DNA from: Pachyseris speciosa
Lineage: Eukaryota; Cnidaria; Anthozoa; Scleractinia; Pachyseridae
DNA: 64,000 nucleotides
Direction of reading: 5' to 3'
Assembly (NCBI GenBank): GCA_016490735.1
Contig: JAEMWC010000761.1
Span: forward strand, 366,635 to 430,634
Shown: positions 1 to 10,106 of the stretch, piece by piece
Layout: every line of letters starts with the position of its first letter
Numbering within the stretch: position 1 is the stretch's first letter
Translations under genes and position numbers: made by a program
Notes under the pieces: generated by a model
What the model was told of the DNA's origin: nothing
Seen by the model: the letters and a program-made list of their open reading frames with translations, nothing else
Databases searched by the model: none

Positions 1-405
1 TCTGATAAGAGGAATGAAGGAACTGTTTACTTCAATTTGTATGGTGATATGAAAACATTAAAACAGAAACCGAAATTCAAAATAGGTGATAAGGTTCGAA
101 TATCTAAGTATAAACGGAATGTGTTCGACAAGGGCTATACACCAAATTGGACTGAAGAAGTGTTTACAGTTGATAAGATCCAGTACACTAATCCAATAAC
201 ATACAAAATAAAGGATCTGAAAGGTGAAGATATTGAAGGGAGTTTTTATGAAGCTGAATTATTGAAAGCCAGACAGGATGTTTTCCGTATTGATAAAGTC
301 ATTCGCAGAGATTACAAGAAGAAACAAGCTTTGGTGAAGTGGAAGGGTTACAGTGACGAATTTAACAGTTGGATACCATTCAAGGATTTAAAAGACATAT
401 TATAA
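1..405 (+). CDS. Maverick/Polinton integrase, C-terminal part (SH3-like + chromodomain), partial
   Basis: The reading frame is open from base 1, so the gene begins upstream of the window. The remaining 134 residues start with a basic segment and a domain containing FKIGDKVRIS, followed by a Trp-containing TEEVF segment typical of the SH3-like DNA-binding tail of retroviral-type integrases. The last ~45 residues (VKWKGY, then NSWIP) form a chromodomain with its aromatic cage residues. Chromodomain-tailed integrases are known from Polintons and from Ty3-type retrotransposons; the PolB gene downstream on the same strand decides for Polinton. The DDE catalytic core is outside the window. No breaks are seen in this part. 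Confidence 0.85.
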   Translation, partial: SDKRNEGTVYFNLYGDMKTLKQKPKFKIGDKVRISKYKRNVFDKGYTPNWTEEVFTVDKIQYTNPITYKIKDLKGEDIEGSFYEAELLKARQDVFRIDKVIRRDYKKKQALVKWKGYSDEFNSWIPFKDLKDIL

Positions 406-498
406 AGAGAAAATTATCTAACATATATGTGAGTAGACCCTACAGTAGTACATACTGTCATTTGCTATTATGTAGCCAAGAATATTATTATTCCTGAC

Positions 499-523
499 TA
501 TATTTAAACACAGGTCGAAAATG
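499..523 (+). promoter_or_regulatory. Upstream motif shared with the polB gene (copy 1)
   Basis: TATTTAAACACAGGTCGAAA followed by ATG lies about 36 bases before the BRO-N gene start. An almost identical motif sits at 1662-1684 before polB. Similarity outside the motif is low, so this looks like a selected element promoter rather than a duplication. A second AT-rich TATA-like run directly precedes the start codon at 559. Confidence 0.45.
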
Positions 524-558
524 AATTAAAAAATAAATTATTATAATATAATATACAA

Positions 559-1398
559 ATGCAAAAATATTCCTACAATAATAAAGAATTGGATGTATCA
601 ATAGATTGCTATCTTGATGATAACAATGACATTTGGTTCAGAGGAAGAGACATAGCTATTATTCTCGACTATAAAAATCCACAAAAGGCAATCAAGGATC
701 ATGTTTTATCTGATGATAGAATCTTAAGAGACCACAAAATAAGCATAAATTCACGATGTAACAAAACGGTCCCTCGTGCTGAGGCCACTGATTCACGATG
801 TAACAAAACGTTACCTCGTGCTGAGACCATTGAAAAAACTTTCAAATGTTTTTTTATAAATGAATCAGGATTTTATTCACTAATACTGTCCTCTAAAAAA
901 CAGGAAGCAGCAAAATTTAAACATTGGGTTACATCTAAAGTGTTGCCATCAATCAGAAAACAGGGGTATTACAATCAGTTCAATGACAGAAGCAATAATA
1001 TGCTGATGATTGAAAGTGAAGATGATCTGCACTACAAGATTGTGTCATTCATCAGAAAGAAATATGAAGACGCATTAATGGTGGCGGGATTAGGTGAAAA
1101 TCAAATAAGCCCGAACATGCGAATCAGAAGTTATAAGAAAGGATATATGGCTGGACAGTGTGATTTAATGCTGATGAATCCCACAAGAAAACACAGTGCT
1201 CTTTGTCTTGAATTCAAAAGCCCAACAGGTGTGTATAAAGTGTCAGACAAACAGTCTGATATGAAGCTAATGTATGAGAAAAACAACTGCAAATACATCA
1301 TGAGCAATAGTTTCGAAGACTTGATTCATGAAATAACTAAACACATGGAAGAGAGCAAATTATACTTATCAAGAAGAGAAAGATATTTAAAAAAATAA
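559..1398 (+). CDS. BRO-N domain protein fused to a PD-(D/E)XK (VRR-NUC-like) nuclease
   Basis: This is an intact 279-residue frame. Residues ~1-130 look like a BRO-N domain: an early WFRGRDIA motif, and later a GFYSLILSSKK segment followed by WVTSKVLPSIRKQGYY. BRO-N is a DNA-binding domain common in large DNA viruses and in Polintons. The C-terminal half (~155-275) contains CDLML, then LCLEFKSPTG and a Gln (DKQ), which fits the D...ExK...Q signature of VRR-NUC/PD-(D/E)XK nucleases. The BRO-N domain carries an in-frame 42-bp duplication (749-832). The gene lies between integrase and polB on the same strand. Inference: it binds and perhaps cuts DNA during element replication. The BRO-N call is firm; the nuclease call is moderate. 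Confidence 0.75.
   Translation: MQKYSYNNKELDVSIDCYLDDNNDIWFRGRDIAIILDYKNPQKAIKDHVLSDDRILRDHKISINSRCNKTVPRAEATDSRCNKTLPRAETIEKTFKCFFINESGFYSLILSSKKQEAAKFKHWVTSKVLPSIRKQGYYNQFNDRSNNMLMIESEDDLHYKIVSFIRKKYEDALMVAGLGENQISPNMRIRSYKKGYMAGQCDLMLMNPTRKHSALCLEFKSPTGVYKVSDKQSDMKLMYEKNNCKYIMSNSFEDLIHEITKHMEESKLYLSRRERYLKK
749..832 (+). repeat. 42-bp in-frame tandem duplication inside the BRO-N gene
   Basis: Two adjacent 42-bp units (749-790 and 791-832) differ at only a few positions and encode two 14-residue repeats of the form SRCNKTxPRAE. They insert between the two conserved blocks of the BRO-N domain. Confidence 0.85.
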
Positions 1399-1416
1399 TT
1401 TATATAACTATATATT

Positions 1417-1614
1417 ATGGAGAATCAAAATGTTAAGAGAGGTCGGGGAAGGCCTAGAGTTCTCAGTGATGAGGAAAGAAAAAAACACAAGGCTACCTAT
1501 ATGCTAAATAAAGAATGGTTCTGTAACATATGTAAGACAGGACGTAACTACACAATGGCAGGGAAATCTTGTCATATTAAAACAAAAAAACATCAAAAAA
1601 ATATTCTTCAATAA
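1417..1614 (+). CDS. Small AT-hook / zinc-finger protein
   Basis: This 65-residue protein begins 18 bases after the BRO-N gene. Residues 8-13 (KRGRGRP) are an AT-hook that would sit in the minor groove of AT-rich DNA. Residues ~36-60 hold a C-x2-C...H...H arrangement (CNICK, then HIKTKKH) like U1-type/C2H2 fingers. The frame is intact and is preceded by an AT-rich TATA-like run ending at the ATG. Its place between BRO-N and polB suggests a DNA-binding accessory or transcription factor of the element. Function is not known. Confidence 0.6.
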   Translation: MENQNVKRGRGRPRVLSDEERKKHKATYMLNKEWFCNICKTGRNYTMAGKSCHIKTKKHQKNILQ

Positions 1615-1661
1615 TTACAATTCAAAAGGATCCAGTAATTGGATCAATTGAATTCTCAACC

Positions 1662-1684
1662 ATATTTAAACGCAGACGGAAATG
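1662..1684 (+). promoter_or_regulatory. Upstream motif shared with the BRO-N gene (copy 2)
   Basis: ATATTTAAACGCAGACGGAA, followed shortly by ATG, is the counterpart of the motif at 499-523. It lies about 35 bases before the polB start at 1719, with a TATA-like AT run between. Confidence 0.45.
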
Positions 1685-1718
1685 TTTTAAAGAAATAATA
1701 ACTATAGATATATTATAA

Positions 1719-4700
1719 ATGGAAAAAATTATCGAAACTAGTAGTAATATGGACAAGAAAAGTCTCAAAAAATTGAGCAAATCTAAGCTAATCGAGTTGT
1801 TGTTGAAGCAACAGAAGAAACCAAAAGTTATTATAGTTGATGACACAAAACCTGTACCTAAACCAAGAACAAGACCAATTCCTGCCCCAAGGACGAAAAG
1901 ACCAACAGTGAAAGAATTGGTTGATTATTTTGAGAGGAAAAGATTACCAGCTCCACCTGCTGAATGGTTGGAAGAAATAGAGCAATTGAAAAAGAGACCA
2001 ATTCCCGCCCCAAGAGCCAAAAAGCCTGTGCCGGTTCCAACACCCAGAACAAAAATAGAGCAAACAGAGAAAGCTCTGAAGGGCTTCACAAAATCTTTTG
2101 AAATCAGTATAAAAAATAACAAAGACCCGCTTGCGCAACTGCAAAACACAAGAAAGGCTGTTGCATATAATATTATAAAATTGTTGAATGAAGTGAAAGG
2201 ACTGAAATTTGTTGAAACACTCAAGGTAACATTTACAAAAATGACTGACGGACAATTAGAGTTTAAAACCGCATATTTCAACAGTGTAGCTCAAACAATT
2301 GTGAATAATCTGCAAGTAACTGAATCACTACAGTTGTCAAAAGACCAAATAATGAATAAGATTGCAGTTTGGGTATCTGAAGGTTCAGGTTGGACAATTG
2401 AATCTGTTGACAGCCATTACCTCAATGTTGTGAAATATGCGCCAATGAAGGGCTCCTCATACATTAAACTACCGAATGAACTCAGAAACAGTGCAAAGGG
2501 TTTAATTAACTTGAAAAATGAGGATAATGAATGCTTCCGATGGTGCCACATCAGACACCTGAACCCACAAGAGAAATACCCACAGAGGGTCAAAAAATCA
2601 GACAAGCAATACATTGAAAAATTGGATTATACAGGGATTGAATTTCCAGTGACTACCAAACATTACAATAAGATTGAAAAACAAAGTGAGATCAACATCA
2701 ATGTATTCGGTTATGAGGAGAAACAACCTTATCCAATATATGTATCAAAAGAGAAATATGCAGACTGCTTGAATCTGCTTCTAATAACTGAAAATGAAAA
2801 CAAGCATTATGTGCTAATAAAAGATTTCAATAAGTTCATGTACAATCAAACAAAGCACAAAGAAAGAAAACACTTTTGTATGCATTGCTTACAGTGTTTC
2901 AGCTCTGAAAGGGTTCTGAATGATCACAAGGGCAACTGCATGCAAGTAAATGGCACACAGGCAATAAAAATGCCAAACAAAGATAACAACATACTGAAAT
3001 TCAACAACTTTCATAAACAACAGCAGGTACCATTTGTGATCTATGCTGATTTTGAGGCCATCACTGAAAAAATACACGGTTGTCAACCCAACAATGATAA
3101 ATCATACACTGAAGCCTATCAGAGCATACTGACTGTGGCCACGGCTATAAAGTAGTTTGTTGTTATGATGATAAATACAGCAAACCAGCAGTAATATACA
3201 GGGGTGAAAAGGCTGTGTACAAATTCATGAAAGCTATGCTGGAGGAGGTCAAATATTGCAAGAATGTTGTGAAAAAAAATTTTAACAAACCATTGAAAAT
3301 GACTAAAGATGATGAAGAGAAATTCCAAAAAGTCAAAGTTTGTCACATTTGTGATAAAAAATACACTGACAAAGATATCCGAGTTCGAGATCATTGTCAC
3401 ATCACTGGTAAATACAGAGGTTCTGCTCACCAAGATTGTAATCTGAAACTCAGAGTGAACCCAGAAGAAATAAAAATACCTGTTATATTCCACAATCTGA
3501 GAGGCTATGATAGTCATTTTATTATGCAGGAGATTGGAGCCATTGTTAAGAAGCACACTTACAAAAACAAGAAAGGTGAAGACTGTCAAATGAACATCAA
3601 TGCTATCCCAAATAACATGGAGAAGTATATGGCTTTCATGCTTGGCAACCACTTGACCTTCATTGATAGTTTCCAGTTCATGAGCTCCAGTTTGGAAAAA
3701 CTTGTAGGCAATCTACCAAAAGAAGCCTTAAAATTCACCTCACAAGAGTTCAAGGGAAAGGATCTTAATCTGATGGCACAGAAAGGTGTTTATCCTTACG
3801 ACTACATGGACAGTTTCGATCAATTCAATCAGAAGCTGCCCTCAAAAGAAGAATTCTATAGCATACTGAGTGATGAGCATATATCAGATGAAGACTATAC
3901 GCATGCTCAGACTGTTTGGAAAGCATTCTCTTTGAAAAACATGGGTGATTATCATGACCTGTACCTTAAAACAGATGTACTCCTACTGGCTGATGTATTT
4001 GAAAACTTCAGAAAAACATGCCTTGAGTACTATAAACTGGACCCGTGTCACTATTTCACGTCTCCAGGGCTATCATGGGATGCCATGCTTAAAATGACTG
4101 ACATTAAACTAGAATTGATGACTGATATTGATATGTTCCAGTTCATTGAAAAGGGTCTGCGCGGTGGTATCAGCTATATTGCCAACCGTTACGGTAAAGC
4201 AAATAATAAATACATGAAAGAGTATGACGAGAAGGCGCCCTCGAAGTACATCGTGTATCTTGATGCTAATAATTTGTATGGTTGGGCTATGAGTCAATAT
4301 TTACCAAAAGGCGGATTCAGATGGATGACACAAAAACAGATCAATAATTTAGACCTGGCTGTCTATAAAGAAGATAGTGCAAAGGGTTTGATACTTGAAG
4401 TTGACCTCAAATACCCCCAAGAGTTACATGATCTACATAATGACTACCCACTTGGGCCGGAAAAGATTAAAGTGACTGGGGACATGCTATCAGATTATTG
4501 TAAAAACATAGCAAAGAAATACAATATATCAACTGGTCTGGTACATAAACTAATACCAACATTAAGCAACAAAGAAAAATACGTGCTCCATTATAGGAAC
4601 CTCCAATTATATACTGATCTCGGTTTGAAAATAACTAAAATCCATCGAGTGTTAGAATTCAATCAGTCCGCGTGGCTTAGGCAATATATTGATGTCAATA

Positions 4701-5518
4701 CTGAAAAACGTAAGAATGCTAAAAATGCCTTTGAGAAAGACTTTTTCAAGCTGATGAATAACAGTGTATTTGGCAAAACGATGGAAAACCTCAGAAAGCG
4801 AGTAGACGTCAGATTGGTGACTGATGAGAAGAAGCTATTGAAAATGGCTGCTAAACCGACATATGTTAGCAGTAAAATCTTCAATGAAAATCTAGTAGCT
4901 GTTCATAAGATAAAAGAAACACTTACTTTAAACCGGCCAGCATACGTGGGGATGTGTATTCTAGACCTTAGCAAGACACTGATGTACGATTTCCATTACA
5001 ACTACATCAAAGAGAAATATGGAGATGAAGCAAAATTATTATTCACAGACACAGACTCACTGACCTATGAAATTGGAACCCATGACATCTATAGAAATTT
5101 CTGGAAGGATAAAAATAAATTCGATAACAGTGACTATCCTGAAAGCTCGCCATTCTCCGATAAGACCAATAAGAAAGTGGTTGGTAAGATGAAAGATGAG
5201 GCTGCTGGAGTCCCAATATGTGAATTCGTAGGACTGAGATCGAAGATGTATAGCTATATTAAAGATGATCAGAAAGGAGGAAAAACAGCAAAAGGTATAA
5301 GGAAGAATATTATTAAGAATAACATCAAACATGAAAATTATAAAGAGACACTATTTGATAATAAACAGATGCATCATAGAATGAAAACAATCAGAAGTCA
5401 GAACCATCAACTTGGAAGTTATGAGATAAATAAAGTATCACTCAGCTGCTTTGACGACAAGCGGTATATTCATGATAATGGCGTGACAAGCTATGCTTAT
5501 GGACATTATGAAATCTAG
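1719..5518 (+). pseudogene. polB: Maverick protein-primed type B DNA polymerase, one frameshift
   Basis: Two frames together cover about 1,265 codons. The first (1719-3155) has a Pro/Arg-rich N-terminus, a C2H2-like finger (CMHCLQCF, near 2876-2935) and the Exo I motif YADFEA near 3043. The second (usable from about 3130, ending 5518) has an HNH/endonuclease VII-like cysteine-histidine module (CHICDKK ... DHCHITGKYRG, 3340-3430), Exo II HNLRGYDSHF, polymerase motif A with DANNLYG, motif B NNSVFGKTMEN and motif C TDTDS. A one-base deletion near 3123-3130 separates the frames. No other break is visible, so this copy is young or the indel is an assembly error. It replicates the element by protein priming. 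Confidence 0.9.
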
Positions 5519-6324
5519 CTGTTGACGTCACGCCATATGATTTTTGTGAGTTTTAAATCTTTGGGGGGTTTCCCTTTCGAATGAGTCATCAAACTACGTC
5601 AGATTTTTCGCTTTTTACACATGCGTATTATTTTTTATCTTTGTAAATTTCATTTATGTACCACAAGCATAAAAATGAAAATACAAACGAAAATATAAGG
5701 GTTGTTTCACACAGATAAAGTGTGGCTTGTATACAGAGTATCTAACGATTGGAAAAAGCGGGGGCCTTTCGTTAGCGAAATGTATACAAGCCACCCCGTG
5801 GAATAACGAAAAACCCCCGCCGTTATTCCATGGGTTGAAAAAATAAAAAAAAATAAAAAATGAAAAATAAAAAATGAAAAAATCACCCTGAGATGGTGTC
5901 GGATTGTTGGGTAGAGCTATAGTGAAGCTTCGGTTTCTCAGAAGTGCCGGTTCAATCTCAAGCCGGAGGGTGAAAAAAACAAATAAACAAATACTTGGCC
6001 TCAAGAGGGTCTGATAGGGCCAGAGCGGAGTGGAGGTGGGAAAGACATAAATGATAGTGCTCTGGTGGTGTGGAGGTGGGAATTAAAAAAAACAAAACAA
6101 AAAAACCTCTCATGAGGGACGGGTGGTGATTCAAATTCCAAATTAAGTCCCTCATGAGAGGCTCTGGTGGCCACCAGTTTTGCTATTTTTTTCTGCAGCT
6201 ATAGGCGATGACTCATTTCCTGTTTTTCCGAGAATGTCACGCTTGGGATTTTTCCGAGAATGTCACGCATTTTAATAAACTATAGATGAAGTGTGCAGAC
6301 CTTGGTTCCACCAGATTGAACAAC
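5519..6324. other. 3' flank of Maverick 1: hairpins, no gene
   Basis: No credible coding region. Inverted repeats are visible at 5721-5733/5782-5794 (GTGGCTTGTATAC), around 5800-5829 (GGAATAAC...GTTATTCC) and at 6107-6121/6148-6162 (CCTCTCATGAGGGAC). There are also GTGGAGGTGGGA repeats near 6030-6082. They may belong to the unseen terminal part of the first Maverick or to nested foldback elements; the left terminus is not in the window, so the terminal repeat cannot be paired. Confidence 0.5.
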
Positions 6325-6435
6325 TATAGATTCCATCAAATTAAATAACTATATATTCCATCAAATTAAATAACTATATATTCCATCAAATTAAATAACT
6401 ATATATTCCATCAAATTAAATAACTATATATTCCA
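6325..6435. repeat. 25-bp tandem repeat, about 4.5 copies
   Basis: The unit TATATATTCCATCAAATTAA(ATAAC) is repeated with almost no divergence from 6325 to 6435. It abuts a hairpin at 6454-6518 and a tRNA-like sequence. Confidence 0.9.
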
Positions 6436-6453
6436 GAATACGAGACCAGAAGG

Positions 6454-6518
6454 CAGTAGTATAGTGTTTGGGGAAAACGAGATCAATTGATTTCGTACCC
6501 CCAAACACTATACTACTG
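6454..6518. repeat. Hairpin with 20-bp arms
   Basis: CAGTAGTATAGTGTTTGGGG (6454-6473) is the exact reverse complement of 6499-6518, with a 25-base loop. Confidence 0.85.
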
Positions 6519-6549
6519 AAATCATCAACTAAGTAATTAAGTGAAAATG

Positions 6550-6622
6550 TGGCTCAGCCAGGAGTCGAACCTGGGTCTCCAGATTACCGGTCGGATGCCT
6601 TAACCACTAGGCCACTGAACCA
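6550..6622 (-). tRNA. tRNA-like sequence (probable tRNA-derived repeat or tRNA pseudogene)
   Basis: Read on the minus strand, this 73-base stretch has a 7-bp acceptor stem (TGGTTCA with TGAGCCA, one G-U pair), an A-box-like TGGCCTAGTGG, and a perfect B-box GGTTCGACTCC in a T-arm. The anticodon arm is poor: the position expected to be T33 is C, and the stem has mismatches, so no anticodon is assigned. Foldback repeats on both sides point to a mobile tRNA-derived sequence rather than a working tRNA gene. Confidence 0.5.
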
Positions 6623-6791
6623 ACCACACTGGGTTGACACATATTTTTACTGTACAACACATACACAGTGTGGCCTTATTTTTATGGTAAGGTCCTAGGA
6701 GACAATTTCACACATTTTCTGCAACCAGGATCACGTCACTACTCCCCAGTCGATCAGCGATGCACGGCCAAATCCCCCTGGAAATTAATTA

Positions 6792-6960
6792 AGTACAGTA
6801 AGGTAGGGAGGGGATATATTAGCAACTGATTGCCTTAATTAACCTTGTCTGTTTGTATTTCTCAGAAATCGCTAATGAATCGCCATCCAAACGGGAATAG
6901 GCTGGTGATCTTAAGTAATTAAGGCAATCAGTTGCTAATATATCCCCTCCCTACCTTACT

Positions 6961-6965
<5 letters not shown>
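6792..6965. mobile_element. Foldback (MITE-like) element with perfect 49-bp inverted repeats
   Basis: Bases 6792-6840 and 6917-6965 are perfect inverted repeats beginning AGTACAGTAAGGTAGGGAGG. The 76-bp centre has no coding content. The right arm runs directly into an (AT)n tract, and no clean target duplication can be read because of it. Confidence 0.8.

Positions 6966-7001
<36 letters not shown>
6964..7001. repeat. (AT)n microsatellite
   Basis: About 18 AT dinucleotides in a row. Confidence 0.95.
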
Positions 7002-7003
<2 letters not shown>

Positions 7004-7019
7004 AATTTGATCACTCCCT

Positions 7020-8036
7020 AGCAGGTATCACAGTTATAGAAAAATGGGCAGATAAATATGCTACAGAAAATGCTGCTCAACCAGTACTAACTAGAATTGA
7101 GGTCAGACCCGGGAAACCATCTTCTCCAGAAATACAAAGAATGCAATTTCCTATCACTCTAGCATGGGCCTGCACTGTACAAAAAGTTCAAGGATTGACG
7201 GTAAATGAGATTGTAGTGTGCTTTGACCTGCATAGGCACAACCATTTTAACAATGGACAAATTTATGTAGCCTTAAGTAGAGCAAGATCTTTCATGTTAT
7301 TGGCCAATTGGAAAACAAACACATCAGAGCCAATCCAAAATTACATGCAGGATACGATAGATTACGACAACAAGTTGATACTCCATCTAGTACTTCCACT
7401 ATAAGGGATGCTCAAAACCTTCAAGTATGTCTCTTGAATATACTTTCCTCAAGAAAACATAGTATTGACATCAAGCATGATAAGTCTCACAAAGTGTGAT
7501 ATCTTAGCCCTAATAGAAACTCAACTATTATCCTACAACTCAGATAATACAATCAGAGAAGCTCTACACCCTTATGCACTCCACAGACAAGACCACCCTA
7601 CTGATAAATATTCAAGTTTAGCTATTTGCAATAAAGAAAATATTAATGTTCTGCAAAAAAAATAGTTTCCAGCAATCAATGGCTTAATGTTTAATGTACG
7701 CAACTATTACAAAAGCCAACGGATAGCATTCCTTTTAACATATAGGAAAAACAATTCCAACACAACCCAATACGTTTAGTACATGGACAACATTCTTAGG
7801 ACAAATAAAATTGATATCATCTTAGGAGACTTCCACATCATTTACTTCAATGAATTTAGCATCATATCACTCAAACACCTAATGAATTCTCATGGATACA
7901 TTCAAATTGTAGCCAAAGCTACATTTATTTCATCTGGGAGTCTACCTGATCACAAGTATTTGTAAAGGTGCAAAACAAAGTTATTCCTGTCTATTATTCA
8001 GATCATGATCATGAGAATAAAAATCCAATAAAAATA
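7020..8036 (+). pseudogene. Helitron/Helentron remnant: Pif1-type helicase C-terminus followed by EEP endonuclease
   Basis: From 7020 to 7404 the frame encodes the C-terminal part of a Pif1/RecD-like helicase: QFPITLAWACTVQKVQGLTV and, 40 residues later, GQIYVALSRARS, the last two helicase motifs. After stop codons at 7402 and 7433 and frame changes, 7480-8036 encodes pieces of an exonuclease-endonuclease-phosphatase (EEP) fold: CDILALIETQLL, then IILGDFHIIYFNEF, and a final segment with YYSDHD. Pif1 helicase plus EEP endonuclease is the arrangement known from Helentron-type Helitrons. At least four breaks make it dead. The Rep domain and the Helitron ends are not seen. Confidence 0.65.
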
Positions 8037-9068
8037 TGAAACCACAAGAAACCATGTTTAATTTATTATATGCCTGGAAAATTACTAATTCACATTATTA
8101 GTCTTCATTTTTTAAGAAAACATTTCTAAATGAGGTTGCAGTCAAAAGCAAGAGGTACAGGTAGCTTTTACTCGGGCCAATCTAGTTTAAACTTGCATAT
8201 CATAGCAGCAAACAATTAACCACCCCCCTCCTACATTACCAAAAAAGGAAATCAAGTAAAAAGATGAAAAAAGGATTGAATGACAGCCAGGAAGACTTGA
8301 TGTTTGACGTAGGTACAATATTTAAGAATATTATCAAAAGACTTTGTAAATTCGATAATCTTATTCTAATGGTATTACACCATTACGTTTCTCGATATTT
8401 CTATTATCATGCTAAGTTTATCTCATTTGCAGTTGCTATATCATAACCATGGTAAGTGAACTCTGCGGCTTTTATGCAAACTAGTTAGCATTACCCACAG
8501 TACAAATTATTCACCTAAAGAAATCGAATCAATAGTGCCAGTCGTAACTCAGTTCATATGTACTTTTTTAACCATTTCAAAAATACTTGGCTGACAAAAT
8601 AGTACGAGTATACTTTAAACTATGCACTGCTGGAAAACAAATTACAAGGAATCATACGAACAAAAATTGACATTGATTGATATAAGCTTAGTACGTAAAA
8701 AAGAATTTAGTTACAACTAATTTAACTTTGACACCTTGTTTTGAAATCTAAACTTTGGCATGTACTTCAACTTGTTGTTCATGTAACTTTAAGTAATATA
8801 ATGGTTATGTCAAGATTAAACAGAACACAATCTATTACTACAGGAAGCACCACAAACAAAGTGAGGGGGGCTGCAGAAAAAAATTAAAAAATTATTATGT
8901 CTACACAATTTTTAAAGTGTCTCAGGGATTATAAACATCAAAGCATGCGCCCAAATCAAAAACAATACACGTGGTTTACTGACATTTTCACAAACAAGCA
9001 GTTCATCATTTCTTTGACACCCTCCGTTCCCGTTTGAGCCTTGTAGGTTTCAGCAAGGAAAATGTCTT
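8037..9068. other. No gene recognised
   Basis: AT-rich sequence with only short, featureless frames. It lies between the helicase remnant and the first RPA-like pseudogene; the two might belong to one degraded Helitron, but no boundary is visible. Confidence 0.5.
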
Positions 9069-10106
9069 CCACAACACCTAACAAGAGTTTAAAACGACCA
9101 TCTACCAGTAGCATTATAGGTTATGTCCATCACCTTTTGCCCGAGAAAAGGAACAAGAAAAACACTATGGACTACGCTGCAAACCTCGGCAAATGAAACG
9201 AAAGAAGCTCTCATTTACTCTAAACACAAACGGCAGCTGTTTTCTCAAAGGCAAACGAATTCGACACCGATTAAGCTTACAGATTTCACGTTTACTGAAA
9301 ACTGAGAGAAAATTGTGGTCAACAACATGACATTTGTCTTGGTACCACAATTAATAACCTTCCGAATACGCGTTCCAGTATTCGGAAATCAGAACGGCAG
9401 AAGAAGACCTGTTGTCTGTCCTGGAAATCCTCAACAGCAACAATGAGTGGGACAAAGTAGCCGTTCGTGGAAAGATTGCAAATATCACAGAACCGGCCAA
9501 AGTTGGCAAAAACCAGCTCAATTTGGCAACTGTGACAATCGTCGACCAGACTAGAACAATACCGATTGACCTGTGGGAAAGGACACTCATACCAAATAAG
9601 TTCTTTGCTAGTGTGCATCTGGTCTGGATGAAAGAAACTTTCCACAACATTGAAGACCAAAATTAAAGCAATCAACAATGAAAAATTCGAAAAAATTGAA
9701 GTCTTCCGAACCAAGAAATCAGCAAAGGAGACCGTCATGATCAAAAGGGATCACCACCATCACAAAGTGTGACAAGTTTCAAAGATATCCGAAATGCACA
9801 AAAAAGATCCCACAAACTACATGCTCAAGAGTTGAAAAGTGCCACAAATGCGGGACCATGAAGGCAGAAAAGTGTCAAGTGAGCCTTTTCCTCACAGTAA
9901 CAGCAGAAACCACGGAGAAGGAGCAGTCGCTTCATTTGACTGATGAAATACTTGCATCGATTTTAAAACATGATGTGTCGTCAATGGATGAAAGCACCAT
10001 TGCAGAAGAACGTTTGTTTCTTAAGAACAATTCCCTGACATATGATGTTGACAGTCTCGTTATTTCACACGTGGAACATACATCAGTGGCATCATCAATC
10101 AAATAA
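9069..10106 (+). pseudogene. RPA-like OB-fold/zinc-finger protein, copy A
   Basis: The start MSSTTPNKSLKR at 9069 leads into GYVHHLLP, then (frame change near 9180) LQTSANETKEAL, a block shared with copy B. The frame 9412-9666 is a beta-rich OB-fold-like domain (VAVRGKIANIT ... TVTIVDQTRTIPIDLWE). After a stop near 9664, the frame ending at 10106 has a cysteine cluster (KCDKF, KCTKK, CSRVEKCHKCG; about 9763-9870) and an acidic C-terminal domain. This order, OB fold then zinc ribbon, is that of the replication protein A large subunit. Related copies lie at 15.7, 19.3 and 24.7 kb. Several breaks make it a pseudogene. RPA-like genes are carried by some Helitrons, which would fit the neighbour at 7.0-8.0 kb. 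Confidence 0.55.

Noticed and set aside
3119..3652. 177-residue minus-strand open frame
   Set aside because: Antisense to the PolB exonuclease region.
5900..5975. Possible tRNA around GGTTCAATCTC
   Set aside because: Only a weak B-box; no cloverleaf.
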